DNA of 64,000 bases from Pseudomonas putida (GCF_002025705.1 NZ_CP018846.1:1479501-1543500), one strand, 5' to 3'; counted from the first letter of the stretch, positions 17,514-26,882 are shown. Notes: generated by a model from the sequence alone, not told the origin. Translations and numbers: made by a program.

Positions 17514-19358
17514 TTATTGATTGTCAGGTGCAAACTCGGTTGCTTCACTGCCATCCGCACTCAACTGAAGCACGCGCGCCGGCCGCCCCTGTTCATCGAA
17601 GAACACCTGCCCCAATCCCGCCCCATTCCAGAGCCGCTCCCCAGCCCTGCTGCGGCTGGGCGTACGTGGCACTACCTCCATCTGCCTGCGCTTGGTAAAC
17701 CAGTTCAGCGGTGAGCGTGGTGAGTACAGCCAGCGGTTGAGCCGGTCCAGCACGTCCAGCAGGCGCCGTGGAAACTCGTTCTTGATGCCGCTGCTGGTCA
17801 CCTGCCAGAGGTGCGGGCTGCGCTGGCGATGGCGGATCAGCACCTCGTAGACGAACGAATAGTGCACATCACCCGACAGGACCACGTAATGCCCAGGTGT
17901 GCGCGAATGGCGGAAGATGTTCAGGATGACCTGTGCTGCGCCACGGTGGGCCATCCAGTTCTCGGCATCCACCAGTAGCGGATAACCCAGCCAGCTGAAC
18001 ACCTTCTGCACGCTCTCGATCAGCTTGACGCCGAAGATCGGTGCCGGTGACACGATGACCGCCGAAGGGTGGTCCAGCAGTGCCTGCTGCAGCTCGCACA
18101 GCGCTTCCCAGTCGAGCAGGCCGGACGGCTTGCCCAGGTCGCTTTCGCTGCGCCAGCGGCGCGTGCGGGTGTCCAGCACCAGCAGCGGTGGCTCGCTGGG
18201 CAGGCTGTACTGCCAGCCCTGGAAGCGCAGCAGCTCGCCAATCAGCTGGTCCTGCTGCCGGGGCAGTGACTGGCACTGCCCGACCAGCCCGGTGCAGGCA
18301 TCCGGGTCATTGCCCCAGGCCTGGCACAGCAGGTAGCCGAGCAGCGCATTGCCGATGATCCGCCGCGAGAACGGGTGGCCGTAGGCGGTTTGTTCCCACT
18401 GCGCCGAGAGGTTCCAGTCGTCGGTGATGTCGTGGTCGTCGAAGATCATCAGGCAGGGCAGGTGGGCCATCACCCGCGCCACCTGGCCCAGGTTGGCGGC
18501 GAAGGCCTCGATCAGCGGCAGTTCCTCGCGGTAGCGCTGCTGGTGCCGAGGGCTCAGGCCTGCGGGCATGTTCAGTTCAATCAGGCGCCAGGGCTGCGGC
18601 GACCACACCAGCAGGTACATGGCCATGACCTCGGCGAAGGTCACCAGGTGGTTGTCGGCATTGCTGGAGGAGAAGATCGGTTTGCGCTTGCCGCCGAAGA
18701 AGCGCTCACGCAGGGTTTCGTTGCTTGCCTGGGCAGGCAGCAGGTCGGCGCGATGGTAGTAGCTGGCTGGATGGCGGTAGAGCGCCTGGCTGTCGCTGAC
18801 TACCGCGCCGTCCAGTGCTTCGTCGAACAGGCCCAGGCGCTCGATCAGCGAATGAATGGCGCGCAGCATCGGGCCGGCGACGTCATCGGCGTAAACCTGG
18901 TCGCCGGTCATCAACATTACGGCGGGGCGCTCCTGGGGGTGCTGGCAGGCCAGCAGCAGGCGGTCGGCGCAGAGCAGGCCATCGGCGGCCGGGTGATGGG
19001 GTTTGCGGCAGGACCCATGCAGCAGGTGGTCAAGGCGCTCGCGCAGCACCAGGCTGGGGCGTTGGCTACCGGGGTAAAGCAGGTGCGGGGCCCAGTCGGC
19101 AATGCCCTGGCCATTGATCAGCAGGTCGTATTCGACGGCGATGTTGCGCGGCAGGGGCTCGGCGAAGTGGATGTCCAGCAGGTGAATGAAGGCGTGCTGG
19201 CCAACCGCGACGATCTGGCACTCGACCCGTGCGGTGCCGTCGAAGATGAATTCGGGTTGCAGGGGCTGGCTGCCGACCAGCCAGATGGCCAGCCTTTGCG
19301 GTTCGAGGCGGCGCAGTACCGGGCCGGCGAGTACGAGGGGCAGTGGGGATGAGGTCAT
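17514..19358 (-). CDS. PhoD-like metallophosphatase
   Basis: 614 residues. The metallophosphoesterase core motifs are present: LMTGDQVYADD near residue 150, MIFDDHDITDDWN near 310, and VVLSGDVHYSFVYE near 500. An N-terminal beta-rich domain resembles the PhoD-type leader domain, but there is no Tat or Sec signal, so it may act in the cytosol. Substrate unknown; PhoD enzymes hydrolyse phosphodiesters and monoesters with Ca/Fe. AAAGG precedes the ATG closely. It stands alone. Confidence 0.8.
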   Translation of the reverse strand: MTSSPLPLVLAGPVLRRLEPQRLAIWLVGSQPLQPEFIFDGTARVECQIVAVGQHAFIHLLDIHFAEPLPRNIAVEYDLLINGQGIADWAPHLLYPGSQRPSLVLRERLDHLLHGSCRKPHHPAADGLLCADRLLLACQHPQERPAVMLMTGDQVYADDVAGPMLRAIHSLIERLGLFDEALDGAVVSDSQALYRHPASYYHRADLLPAQASNETLRERFFGGKRKPIFSSSNADNHLVTFAEVMAMYLLVWSPQPWRLIELNMPAGLSPRHQQRYREELPLIEAFAANLGQVARVMAHLPCLMIFDDHDITDDWNLSAQWEQTAYGHPFSRRIIGNALLGYLLCQAWGNDPDACTGLVGQCQSLPRQQDQLIGELLRFQGWQYSLPSEPPLLVLDTRTRRWRSESDLGKPSGLLDWEALCELQQALLDHPSAVIVSPAPIFGVKLIESVQKVFSWLGYPLLVDAENWMAHRGAAQVILNIFRHSRTPGHYVVLSGDVHYSFVYEVLIRHRQRSPHLWQVTSSGIKNEFPRRLLDVLDRLNRWLYSPRSPLNWFTKRRQMEVVPRTPSRSRAGERLWNGAGLGQVFFDEQGRPARVLQLSADGSEATEFAPDNQ

Positions 19359-19454
19359 TTTGCCTTTGGAGTCAGAACGCGTTCACAGCCCGCTGAAACA
19401 CAACGGGCGGAAAATGCTGAACATTTCCCGCCCGCCTGGCAAACCTTAGATGTA

Positions 19455-20381
19455 TCAGGCTTTTTCAGCCATCAACTTCTCGAGTTTTTCCTGATCCCGG
19501 GCAAACTGGCGAATACCTTCGGCCAGCTTCTCGGTGCCCATGGCATCCTCGTTCATCGCCCAGCGGAACTGGCTTTCGTTCAGCACCTGCTTGGCTTCGC
19601 CGGCATTGCCTGGTTTCAGGATGCGTGGCAGTTCGCCCTGGTCGCTGCCGAGTTTGTCCAGCAGGTCCGGGCTGATGGTCAGGCGATCGCAGCCAGCCAG
19701 TTGTTCGATCTGGCCGAGATTGCGGAAGCTGGCGCCCATGACCACGGTGTCGTAGCCATTGGCCTTGTAGTAGTTGTAGATGCGCGTGACCGACTGCACG
19801 CCCGGGTCTTCGGCGCCGACGTATTCCTGGCCGGTGCTCTTCTTGTACCAGTCGTAGATACGGCCCACGAACGGCGAAATCAGGAACACCCCGGCATCGG
19901 CGCAAGCCTGGGCCTGGGCGAAGGAGAACAGCAGGGTCAGGTTGGTCTGGATGCCTTCTTTTTCCAGCTTCTCGGCGGCGCGGATGCCTTCCCAGGTGGA
20001 GGCCAGCTTGATCAGCACGCGGTCTTTCGACACCCCTGCGGCTTCGTACAGGGCAATCAGCTGGCGCGCCTTGTTCAGCAGGGCTGGCTCATCGAACGAC
20101 AGGCGCGCGTCCACCTCGGTGGAGATGCGCCCCGGGATGACCTTGAGGATGCCCGCGCCCACGGCCACCGCGAACTTGTCGCAGGCCAGGTCGACATTGC
20201 CCTTGGCATCGGCCTTCACCTGTTTGAGCAGCTCGGCATAGCCCGGCATGGCGGCGGCCTTGAGCAGCAGCGACGGGTTGGTAGTGGCATCGACCGGCTT
20301 GAGGCGGGTGATGGCATCCAGGTCCCCGGTGTCGGCGACCACGGTGGTGAACTGCTTGAGTTGTTCCAGCTTGGAGGTCAT
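19455..20381 (-). CDS. tal: Transaldolase (TalB type)
   Basis: 308 residues. Converts sedoheptulose-7-phosphate and glyceraldehyde-3-phosphate to erythrose-4-phosphate and fructose-6-phosphate. The substrate-binding [13 protein letters not shown] is at residues 30-42 and the Schiff-base Lys125 is in VLIKLAST. The start [11 protein letters not shown] is preceded by an AGGA/GAG region. In pseudomonads lacking 6-phosphofructokinase the non-oxidative pentose phosphate pathway matters for recycling. No operon partner is visible. Confidence 0.95.
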   Translation of the reverse strand: MTSKLEQLKQFTTVVADTGDLDAITRLKPVDATTNPSLLLKAAAMPGYAELLKQVKADAKGNVDLACDKFAVAVGAGILKVIPGRISTEVDARLSFDEPALLNKARQLIALYEAAGVSKDRVLIKLASTWEGIRAAEKLEKEGIQTNLTLLFSFAQAQACADAGVFLISPFVGRIYDWYKKSTGQEYVGAEDPGVQSVTRIYNYYKANGYDTVVMGASFRNLGQIEQLAGCDRLTISPDLLDKLGSDQGELPRILKPGNAGEAKQVLNESQFRWAMNEDAMGTEKLAEGIRQFARDQEKLEKLMAEKA

Positions 20382-20528
20382 GGCGTGCTCTGTCCTGTGC
20401 ATTTACTCGACATTACCCGAGCCCAGACGGGCGCTCAAGAGGCCTGTGGGGCAGGGCGGAGTTACCGAAGGTGATGATTCGAGTCAGCAGCTGGCGCGAG
20501 GTTCCCTGGGGTTCATCTTGAGGGTGTT

Positions 20529-20761
20529 AGCGCCTATCAGATCGAGCGCCGCCCGCGCGGCGCATCGCGGATAAATCCGCTCCTACATCTTTTGCAACGT
20601 GGCCATGCCTGTCAGGCCATGGTTGTCAGCCGATTTGCACGGCTCAAGACATGCGCCAAGGCGGACGACCATGGCGTAACAGGCTCGGCACGTTGCAACA
20701 GATGTAGGAGCGGATTTATCCGCGATGCGCCGCCCGCGCGGCGCTCGATCTCACAGGCGCT
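20529..20761. repeat. 230-bp imperfect palindromic element, copy 1
   Basis: The ends AGCGCCTATCAGATCGAGCG and its complement (CGCTCGATCTCACAGGCGCT) differ at two positions. Inside lie inverted GTAGGAGCGGATTTATCCGC units, and inside those a further inverted GTTGCAACGTG and CCATGGT(T/C)GTC. The whole unit can fold on itself around a ~25-base centre. A copy of about 85-90% identity is at 59491-59721. It fills most of the tal-dusA gap. Confidence 0.88.
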
Positions 20762-20795
20762 GAAATGCTCCGGCAGCCCTATCCCTTTCCGAACC

Positions 20796-21806
20796 TCACC
20801 GCCCCTGCATCAACTCCGCCGCCTGATCGAACACCTTCAACGGCTCCGCCGCCTTGTGAATATCCGCCGACAGCAACTGCCGGAACCGCCGCGCCCCCGG
20901 GAAGCCTTGCCCCAGCCCCAGGATATGCCGGGTGATGTGATGCATCGCGCCCCCGCTTTCCATATGCGCCACGATATAAGGCCGCAACTGCTCCAGCGCC
21001 TCACTGCGGCTCACCACAGCTGCCTCGCTGCCAAACAATTGCTGGTCCACCTCGGCCAGCAGATAAGGGTTGTGGTATGCCTCACGCCCCAGCATCACGC
21101 CATCGAAGGTCGCCAGATGCGTCTGGCACTCCGCCAGGGTCTTGATCCCGCCATTGAGCACGATCTCCAGGTCCGGGAAGTCCGCCTTCAACTGCGCGGC
21201 CACGTCGTAGCGCAGCGGTGGGATCTCACGGTTTTCCTTCGGCGACAGCCCCTCGAGAATCGCGATCCGCGCATGCACGGTAAAACTGCGGCAACCGGCC
21301 TCACGCACCTGGCCGACGAAATCGCACAGCTCGGCATAGCTGTCGCGGCCATTGATGCCGATGCGGTGCTTCACCGTCACCGGCGTGGCTACCGCATCCT
21401 GCATGGCCTTCACGCAATCGGCCACCAGCGCCGGGTGGGCCATCAGGCAGGCGCCGATCATGTTGTTCTGCACCCGGTCGCTCGGGCAGCCAACGTTGAG
21501 GTTGACCTCGTCGTAGCCAGCTTCCTCGGCCAGCTTGGCACAGGCGGCCAGGTCAGCCGGCACGCTGCCGCCCAGTTGCAGGGCCAGCGGGTGCTCGGAG
21601 ACGTCGTGGCGCAGGAAACGGTGGGCGTCGTTGTGCAGCAGGGCGCCGGTGGTGACCATTTCGGTGTAGAGCAGGGTTTGCTTGGAGAGCAGGCGCAGGA
21701 AGAACCGGCAGTGGCGGTCAGTCCAATCCATCATCGGCGCAACGCTGAAGCGGCGGGAGGGCTCAGGCCTTGTAGTACTTGGGTTCGTGGTCTGTTCTAG
21801 GGGCAT
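20796..21806 (-). CDS. dusA: tRNA-dihydrouridine synthase A
   Basis: 336 residues. FMN-dependent reduction of uridine in the tRNA D-loop (positions 20/20a). Motifs include FSVAPMMDWTDRHCRFFLR, the catalytic Cys in NVGCPSDRVQNN, KHRIGIN, and FMN-phosphate-binding VLNGGIKT. The start MPLEQTTNPS at 21806 is chosen; an ATG nine codons upstream is possible. No clear ribosome site exists for either. An AT-rich hairpin follows upstream at 21836-21882. Confidence 0.93.
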   Translation of the reverse strand: MPLEQTTNPSTTRPEPSRRFSVAPMMDWTDRHCRFFLRLLSKQTLLYTEMVTTGALLHNDAHRFLRHDVSEHPLALQLGGSVPADLAACAKLAEEAGYDEVNLNVGCPSDRVQNNMIGACLMAHPALVADCVKAMQDAVATPVTVKHRIGINGRDSYAELCDFVGQVREAGCRSFTVHARIAILEGLSPKENREIPPLRYDVAAQLKADFPDLEIVLNGGIKTLAECQTHLATFDGVMLGREAYHNPYLLAEVDQQLFGSEAAVVSRSEALEQLRPYIVAHMESGGAMHHITRHILGLGQGFPGARRFRQLLSADIHKAAEPLKVFDQAAELMQGR

Positions 21807-21835
21807 TGTGGGCCAGGGCAACGATCGGAACATGG

Positions 21836-21882
21836 AAAAAGGCCGATGGCGCGGTCAGTGACCTCGCCAGATCGGCCTTCGG
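21836..21882 (-). terminator. Terminator of the PAP2 gene (repeat hairpin copy A)
   Basis: Read on the minus strand, AAGGCCGAT and ATCGGCCTT pair around ~20 bases and are followed by a T run. The sequence is almost the same as the hairpin at 22683-22728 behind cptA, which suggests a shared origin. Confidence 0.75.
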
Positions 21883-21962
21883 GAAAAGTTGCCCTAGTTT
21901 ACCAAGAGTGGCAGGCCTGTGCCTGCCCGCTGCCAGGATGGCGACGCAACGTCGGTTTTACC

Positions 21963-22562
21963 TCAGCCCCGCAGCCAACCCGCCCTGATCGGCACCGCCA
22001 TCAGGCTGCGATAGCACCGTTGCACCAGGTTGGTGACAGGCAGGCCGATACGTTTCCAGACAGGCGAGAACCCTGCATACACCAAAAACGAAACGACCAT
22101 CGCCCCCACCATGTCGAGCGGGAAGTGCACGCCCAGGAATACCCGCGCCCAGGCAACGCTCAACCCGGTCAGCAGAATGACCACCCCCCAGCCCGACAAA
22201 CCATCCAGCAGCAAGGTCAAGCCGATGCAGCCGAACACGGTCATGTGGTCGCTTGGGAATGATGAATCGGGTGCATGCATCATCCACGTGTGCCCCAAGC
22301 CCATCATGAATGGCCTTGGGTGTGGCCAGACTGCCCAGATGAGCTGGTTGGCGAGCAAGGCGATCACGGTAATCAAAGTCGCTTTCAGCATCAGCCTGCG
22401 CTCGCCAGAGCTCCCCCATAACCAGAAGCCCAGCAGCACAGGAAGCAGGTAGATCAGGCCGGCAGCGATGCCGATGGCGAGCTGAATCATCCAGTGCGGC
22501 GTGTCACCGCCAGCGTTGATCAGCAGGAAAAGGGTGCGGTTGAGTGCTTCAAGTTCGCCCAT
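21963..22562 (-). CDS. PAP2-family membrane phosphatase (undecaprenyl-diphosphatase-like)
   Basis: 199 residues with about five membrane segments. The three PAP2 motifs are present: HPRPFMMGLGH, SSFPSDHM, and ARVFLGVHFPLDMVGA. Such proteins dephosphorylate lipid pyrophosphates, for example C55-PP or lipid A precursors, at the periplasmic face. The next gene upstream on the same strand is a phosphoethanolamine transferase, whose reaction also produces lipid by-products. A functional link is plausible, but each gene has its own terminator. Confidence 0.82.
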   Translation of the reverse strand: MGELEALNRTLFLLINAGGDTPHWMIQLAIGIAAGLIYLLPVLLGFWLWGSSGERRLMLKATLITVIALLANQLIWAVWPHPRPFMMGLGHTWMMHAPDSSFPSDHMTVFGCIGLTLLLDGLSGWGVVILLTGLSVAWARVFLGVHFPLDMVGAMVVSFLVYAGFSPVWKRIGLPVTNLVQRCYRSLMAVPIRAGWLRG

Positions 22563-22682
22563 GTTTTACGTCCCCGCAGTTGTTGCAAGCGCCCATAGCT
22601 TCAATTAAAGCCGCTTGCTTTGTTCGCGTTGTAACTAAGGTATGAAGATTGTGTCATCAGGCAGGTGTGCCAGCGGGGCAAG

Positions 22683-22728
22683 AAAAAAGGCCGATGGCGT
22701 GGTCGGTAACCTCGCCTTCGGCCTTCGG
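22683..22728 (-). terminator. Terminator of the cptA-like gene (repeat hairpin copy B)
   Basis: On the minus strand, GGCCGAAGGCGAGG...CATCGGCCTTTTTT forms a hairpin with a T run, 20 bases after the cptA-like stop. It is near-identical to 21836-21882. Confidence 0.75.
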
Positions 22729-22747
22729 ACAGCCATGTAGCCGATCG

Positions 22748-24505
22748 CTACTTCTGAGCGTTGGCAGCCGTTTCCTGCTTGTGTTCCGCCTTGTCCTGCG
22801 GCAGCAGGTCAAACTCATGCAGCCCGTCTTTACGGTAGGGGTCACCGATCCAGCGAGGTGTTGCGGCAAACTGCGCGTTCACCAGGCTCTTGGCCGGTTC
22901 GTACTTGTCGTAACTCAACCCTGCCAGGTCCGACAGCGTATGAATCAGGTGCGAGCTGCTGTAGGAACGGTTGGCCATCGACTGCAGATCCCGTGGGTGT
23001 TCGGCCTGCCAGTTGGGTGAAGTCCACAGCAGGAACGGCACGGTGTACATCGGCCGGGTCGGTGCCCCTTCGTTGCGGCCCAGGCGGTCGTGGTTGCCGG
23101 AGCTGTACACGTCTTCGCCGTGGTCGGACAAGTACAGCAGGAAGCCGTTGGGCGTGGTCGCCGAATACTGCTTGATCAGGCTCGACACCACGAAGTCGTT
23201 GTAGCGCACGGCGTTGTCGTAGAAGTTGTAGGTTTCTACCTGGTCATCGGTCAGCGCGTCAGGCGCACCTTTGCGATCGGTGAAGTGCTGATAGGCATCC
23301 GGGTAGCGGTAGCGGTAGTCCATGTGCGTGCCCAGCAAGTGGACGATGATGAACTTCTTCGGCGCCGGGTCCTGCAGGGCCTTTTCGAACGGTGGCAGCA
23401 CCACTTCGTCGTACTGGCTGGCGTTCTGGTTGCGCTGGTTGTTCAGGTACACCTGCTCGTCCGTCTGCTGCGAGAAGGTGGTGAGCATGGTGTTGCGCTT
23501 GGTCATGGTCTGCTGGTTGGTGATCCAGAAGGTCTTGTAGCCCGCCTGTTTCATCAGGTTCATCAGCGACGGCTCGGTGAGGAAGCGGTCGGGGTGTTCT
23601 TCGTCGCCGAAGGTGAGAATCTGCTGCATCACCTCGATGGTGTAAGGGCGCGGGGTGACCACGTTCTGGAACACGGTCAGGCTCTTGTCGGCGGCGGCCA
23701 GGGCATCCAGGTTTGGGGTGGTGTCGCGGTTGTAGCCGTACAGGTGCATGTGCTCGCGGGTGGTCGACTCACCGAGCACCAGTACCAGGGTGCGCGGGGC
23801 TTCGCCGCTGCTGTCCTGGAGGTTCTGCAGCGGGGGCAGGGCGGCGTTCTGGGCCAGCAGGTTCTGCATGTTGTTCAGCTGTTGCAGGTATTGGCGGTAG
23901 CCGACCACCAGTTGCCAAGGCACGGCAGGTTCCATGCGTTGCTGCACTTTCTCTGCCGCATCGGCGAAGTTGCGTTCCTGGGTGACCATCTGCTTGTAGA
24001 ACGGCATCACCAGGTTGGCGACCAGCAACAGCACCGCCACCGGGACGCGGCTGCGCAGGCTCAGGGTGACCGGGCGGATGCGAGTCCACAGCAATACCGC
24101 GCCCACGGTGTACGCCACCAGGCCGAGCATCAGGCCAATGCTGAAGTACTGGCTGAAGTATTCGCCTGCTTCGGCGGTGTTCGACTCGAACATCACGAAG
24201 ATGACGCTTTGCGAGAACTCCTGATGGTAGATGCCGAAGTAGCTCAAACCCACCAGCGAGGCAGCCCACAACACCATGCCGATGACGGCGGAGAGGGCGC
24301 GGGTGAGGCGTGGCAGCAGCAGAACCGGGACCAACCACAGGGTGCTGAGGAACAGGGCGTCACGGAAGCCCGCGAAACCGGTGGTGCCACTGAACAGCAG
24401 AAGCGACTGGGTGACGCCGGAGAAATACCAGAAGAACAGCAGGAGCCAGCCCAGGCCGGCCCAGTCCACGCGCTTGGACGCGGATGGGGATGCGGTGTTT
24501 GCCAC
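22748..24505 (-). CDS. cptA: Phosphoethanolamine transferase, CptA/EptA family
   Basis: 585 residues. Five N-terminal membrane segments (to about residue 170) are followed by a periplasmic alkaline-phosphatase-fold domain. The nucleophile Thr is in VLGESTTREHMHLYGY, and metal ligands appear in LYLSDHGEDVYSSGNHDRLG and LLGTHMDYRYRYP. The family adds phosphoethanolamine to lipid A or LPS core. The sequence reads more like CptA than EptA. The GTG at 24505 is chosen because GAGG lies five bases upstream; ATG 24532 would add nine residues. The promoter is at 24601-24629. Confidence 0.82.
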   Translation of the reverse strand: MANTASPSASKRVDWAGLGWLLLFFWYFSGVTQSLLLFSGTTGFAGFRDALFLSTLWLVPVLLLPRLTRALSAVIGMVLWAASLVGLSYFGIYHQEFSQSVIFVMFESNTAEAGEYFSQYFSIGLMLGLVAYTVGAVLLWTRIRPVTLSLRSRVPVAVLLLVANLVMPFYKQMVTQERNFADAAEKVQQRMEPAVPWQLVVGYRQYLQQLNNMQNLLAQNAALPPLQNLQDSSGEAPRTLVLVLGESTTREHMHLYGYNRDTTPNLDALAAADKSLTVFQNVVTPRPYTIEVMQQILTFGDEEHPDRFLTEPSLMNLMKQAGYKTFWITNQQTMTKRNTMLTTFSQQTDEQVYLNNQRNQNASQYDEVVLPPFEKALQDPAPKKFIIVHLLGTHMDYRYRYPDAYQHFTDRKGAPDALTDDQVETYNFYDNAVRYNDFVVSSLIKQYSATTPNGFLLYLSDHGEDVYSSGNHDRLGRNEGAPTRPMYTVPFLLWTSPNWQAEHPRDLQSMANRSYSSSHLIHTLSDLAGLSYDKYEPAKSLVNAQFAATPRWIGDPYRKDGLHEFDLLPQDKAEHKQETAANAQK

Positions 24506-24600
24506 GTGTGCCTCGTAGAACCATGGCGGCAACCCAAAAAGGGGGGGCTGCCGGAAAGGCAGTGACGCTAGAGGGTGGCATGTGAAAATTGCGTTAACGA

Positions 24601-24629
24601 ATTATAGAAAAAGTCTTAACAAATCATTA
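24601..24629 (-). promoter_or_regulatory. Promoter of the cptA-like gene with perfect -10
   Basis: On the minus strand a perfect TATAAT (24601-24606) is preceded at 17 bases by a poor -35 (TAATGA). The spacer holds TTAAGACTTTTTC. A good -10 with a weak -35 suggests an activator. The T-rich motif loosely resembles the ColR box as I remember it. Confidence 0.45.
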
Positions 24630-24705
24630 CGGCAGGGTGATTCCTCAGGTGCACACGCTGCACTGATTTCAGCGGTAAGACGCTGAACTCAAAGCCAACG
24701 CAGTC

Positions 24706-24778
24706 TTTGTAGGAGCGGCCTTGTGTCGCGAAAGGGCTGCTTCGCAGCCCTTTCGCGACACAAGGCCGCTCCTACAAA
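24706..24778. repeat. Perfect REP palindrome, two 35-bp arms
   Basis: Arms of 35 bases are exactly complementary across a three-base loop (24741-24743). This is a full-length REP pair in close inverted form. The remaining sequence between cptA and sfnG (24779-25024) shows no gene that I can support. Confidence 0.93.
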
Positions 24779-25024
24779 TCGCGCGGATTCAAGCGGATGT
24801 ACTGGAGGTGAGAGATCAAAAGGTAATCCATACCTTGCAGCATTTGGCTCGGCTAGCGGTGTAGGTGTTCGCTGGCGCACAGTGTTTCAGCAGCTTGCCT
24901 TGCTGGAGGCAGGCAACTATTCAAAATCTTTTCGGCATCTCGTTGAACTTGAAGCACTTTCTGCCCTGGCACGGTTGCTGCTCTGCTCCCTGGACTTTCA
25001 CAGGTCCTGCCAAGGAGCACCCTC

Positions 25025-26119
25025 ATGAGCCAGCAACCGATCAAATTCGCCTACTGGGTCCCCAACGTCAGTGGTGGCCTGGTGGTCAGCACCATCGAGC
25101 AGCGCACCAGCTGGGACATCGGCTACAACCGCAAACTGGCGCAGATCGCCGAGCGGGCCGGTTTCGACTACGCCTTGTCACAAATCCGCTTCACCGCCGG
25201 CTACGGCGCCGACAACCAGCACGAGTCGGTCACCATCAGCCACGCGCTGCTGGCGGCCACCGAGAAGCTCAAGGTTATTGCTGCCATTCTGCCGGGCCCA
25301 TGGAACCCGGCGCTGGCGGCCAAGCAGCTGGCGAGCATCGACCAGTTCACCAATGGCCGTGTCGCCATCAACGTGGTATCGGGCTGGTTCAAGGGCGAGT
25401 TCCATGCCATTGGTGAGCCGTGGCTGGACCATGACGAACGCTATCGCCGCTCCGAAGAATTCATCCGGGCGCTCAAGGGCATCTGGACCGAAGACAACTT
25501 CACCTTCAACGGCGACTTCTATCGCTTTCGCAACTACAACCTCAAGCCCAAGCCGTTGCAGCAGCCGCACCCGGAAATCTTCCAGGGCGGCAGTTCGCGG
25601 GCGGCGCGGGACATGGCGGCGCGGGTGTCGGACTGGTACTTCACCAACGGCAATACGGTAGAAGGGATCAAGGCACAGGTCGACGATATTCGTGCCAAGG
25701 CCGCTGCCAACGGGCATTCGGTAAAGATCGGGGTGAATGCCTTCATCATCGCCCGCGATACCGAGGAACAGGCACGGGCGGTGTTGCAGGAGATCATCGA
25801 CAAGGCCAACCCCGAGGCAGTGAAGGCTTTCGGGCATGAAGTGAAGCATGCCGGTTCCGCCAGCCCGGAAGGCGAGGGTAACTGGGCCAAGTCCAGCTTC
25901 GAAGACCTGGTGCAGTACAACGACGGCTTCAAGACCAACCTGATCGGCACACCGCAGCAGATTGCCGAGCGCATCGTGGCGTTGAAGGCGGTGGGGGTGG
26001 ACCTGATTCTGTCCGGGTTCCTGCATTTCCAGGAGGAAGTGGCGTACTTCGGTGAGCAGGTGTTGCCATTGGTCAGGGCGCTGGAGGCAGAGAAGGCAGA
26101 GGAGCAGGCTGTCGCCTGA
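25025..26119 (+). CDS. sfnG: Dimethyl sulfone monooxygenase (SfnG-like)
   Basis: 364 residues of the bacterial luciferase-like flavin monooxygenase family. It starts MSQQPIKFAYWVPNVSGGLV and has WNPALAAKQLASIDQFTNGR, INVVSGWFKGEF and EIFQGGSSRAARDMAA, matching SfnG. SfnG uses FMNH2 and oxygen to convert dimethyl sulfone to methanesulfinate for sulfur supply. CAAGGAG precedes the ATG. The flavin reductase (sfnF/msuE) and sfnR are not adjacent, so reduced flavin must come from elsewhere. I found no convincing -24/-12 promoter by eye. Confidence 0.85.
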   Translation: MSQQPIKFAYWVPNVSGGLVVSTIEQRTSWDIGYNRKLAQIAERAGFDYALSQIRFTAGYGADNQHESVTISHALLAATEKLKVIAAILPGPWNPALAAKQLASIDQFTNGRVAINVVSGWFKGEFHAIGEPWLDHDERYRRSEEFIRALKGIWTEDNFTFNGDFYRFRNYNLKPKPLQQPHPEIFQGGSSRAARDMAARVSDWYFTNGNTVEGIKAQVDDIRAKAAANGHSVKIGVNAFIIARDTEEQARAVLQEIIDKANPEAVKAFGHEVKHAGSASPEGEGNWAKSSFEDLVQYNDGFKTNLIGTPQQIAERIVALKAVGVDLILSGFLHFQEEVAYFGEQVLPLVRALEAEKAEEQAVA

Positions 26120-26282
26120 ACTGCACACTACTCAGGGGGCGCCGGCAAGCGGGCGATGAGGCCGGTAGTAACATCACATTTCCAGCGACAAGAATGCTCA
26201 CACCGTCAGTATTGGCCCTGGCGGTCAAACCCGTTAAGGTGTCGCCCCCAGCAAGGAACGCCGCGACCCCAGGGAGTAGTTG

Positions 26283-26882
26283 ATGTCGCTTTTCAATCGG
26301 GCCAGCCCGCCTTTCGGCCTGCGCAATGGCTGTACTTTCACACCTGCCCGAACGCTCGAACCGTTGCTCGACGGTTACTCTGAACTCCAACTCCCCGGCC
26401 CGGAAACAGTCTGCGCCTGTGGAGAGGTCGACCTTGGCCAGTCAGTACGCCTGTTGCGTTACTACCTGGACAACGAAGATTACTGGCTGCAAGTGCTGAT
26501 GCACGGCAGCCAGCCGGGCGATATCGTGCTGTTCGGCTACCACAGTGCCATTGCCGTGCGCGACGATGCGCACCGGCAGTACCTGGTCGGCTGCCTGTCC
26601 AAGGTCGGCCTGCCGATCTATACCCATGAAGGCTGCCTTTACTCCCGCCAATGGGGCCAGGCCCAAGGGCAGGCTGAGCTGGTCCAGTTCCATGAGCAGG
26701 TGGTCAACCCGCAAGCCCGCTATGGGGTCCAGCACCTGTCGATGCTTTATGCCCGCGACACGGGCCTGCTCGACCGCCGCGAATTCCTGCTGTTTTCCCT
26801 CGAAGAAGATGAGCACGGCGCGCTCACCTTCACCACCTCGCTGGGCATCACCCTGTTCCCCACGGACTTCAACGTAACCTGA
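26283..26882 (+). CDS. YjfK-like DUF2491 family protein
   Basis: 199 residues, no signal peptide and no membrane segment. I recognise it as DUF2491, the family of E. coli YjfK; GDIVLFGYHSAIAVRDD and the end GALTFTTSLGITLFPTDFNV look characteristic. Function unknown. It opens a tight four-gene run with DUF350, DUF1190 and ATP-grasp genes. GGGAG lies about seven bases before ATG 26283. Confidence 0.75.
   Translation: MSLFNRASPPFGLRNGCTFTPARTLEPLLDGYSELQLPGPETVCACGEVDLGQSVRLLRYYLDNEDYWLQVLMHGSQPGDIVLFGYHSAIAVRDDAHRQYLVGCLSKVGLPIYTHEGCLYSRQWGQAQGQAELVQFHEQVVNPQARYGVQHLSMLYARDTGLLDRREFLLFSLEEDEHGALTFTTSLGITLFPTDFNVT

Noticed and set aside
18375..19352. 325-codon open frame antisense to the PhoD-like gene
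   Set aside because: Same shadow pattern; no motifs and no ribosome site.
20592..21800. 402-codon frame starting in the palindromic element and running antisense to dusA
   Set aside because: Its start (CRSGFIRDAP-type text) is translation of the repeat, often misannotated as protein, and the rest is opposite dusA.
23090..24565. 491-codon open frame antisense to the cptA-like gene
   Set aside because: Composition (runs of Val, Gly, Gln, His) is that of an antisense shadow; the opposite strand has a well-conserved enzyme.
24845..25020. Possible sigma54 (-24/-12) promoter for sfnG
   Set aside because: TGGCAC occurs at the right kind of place, but the distance to a TTGC element is wrong; no match good enough to list.
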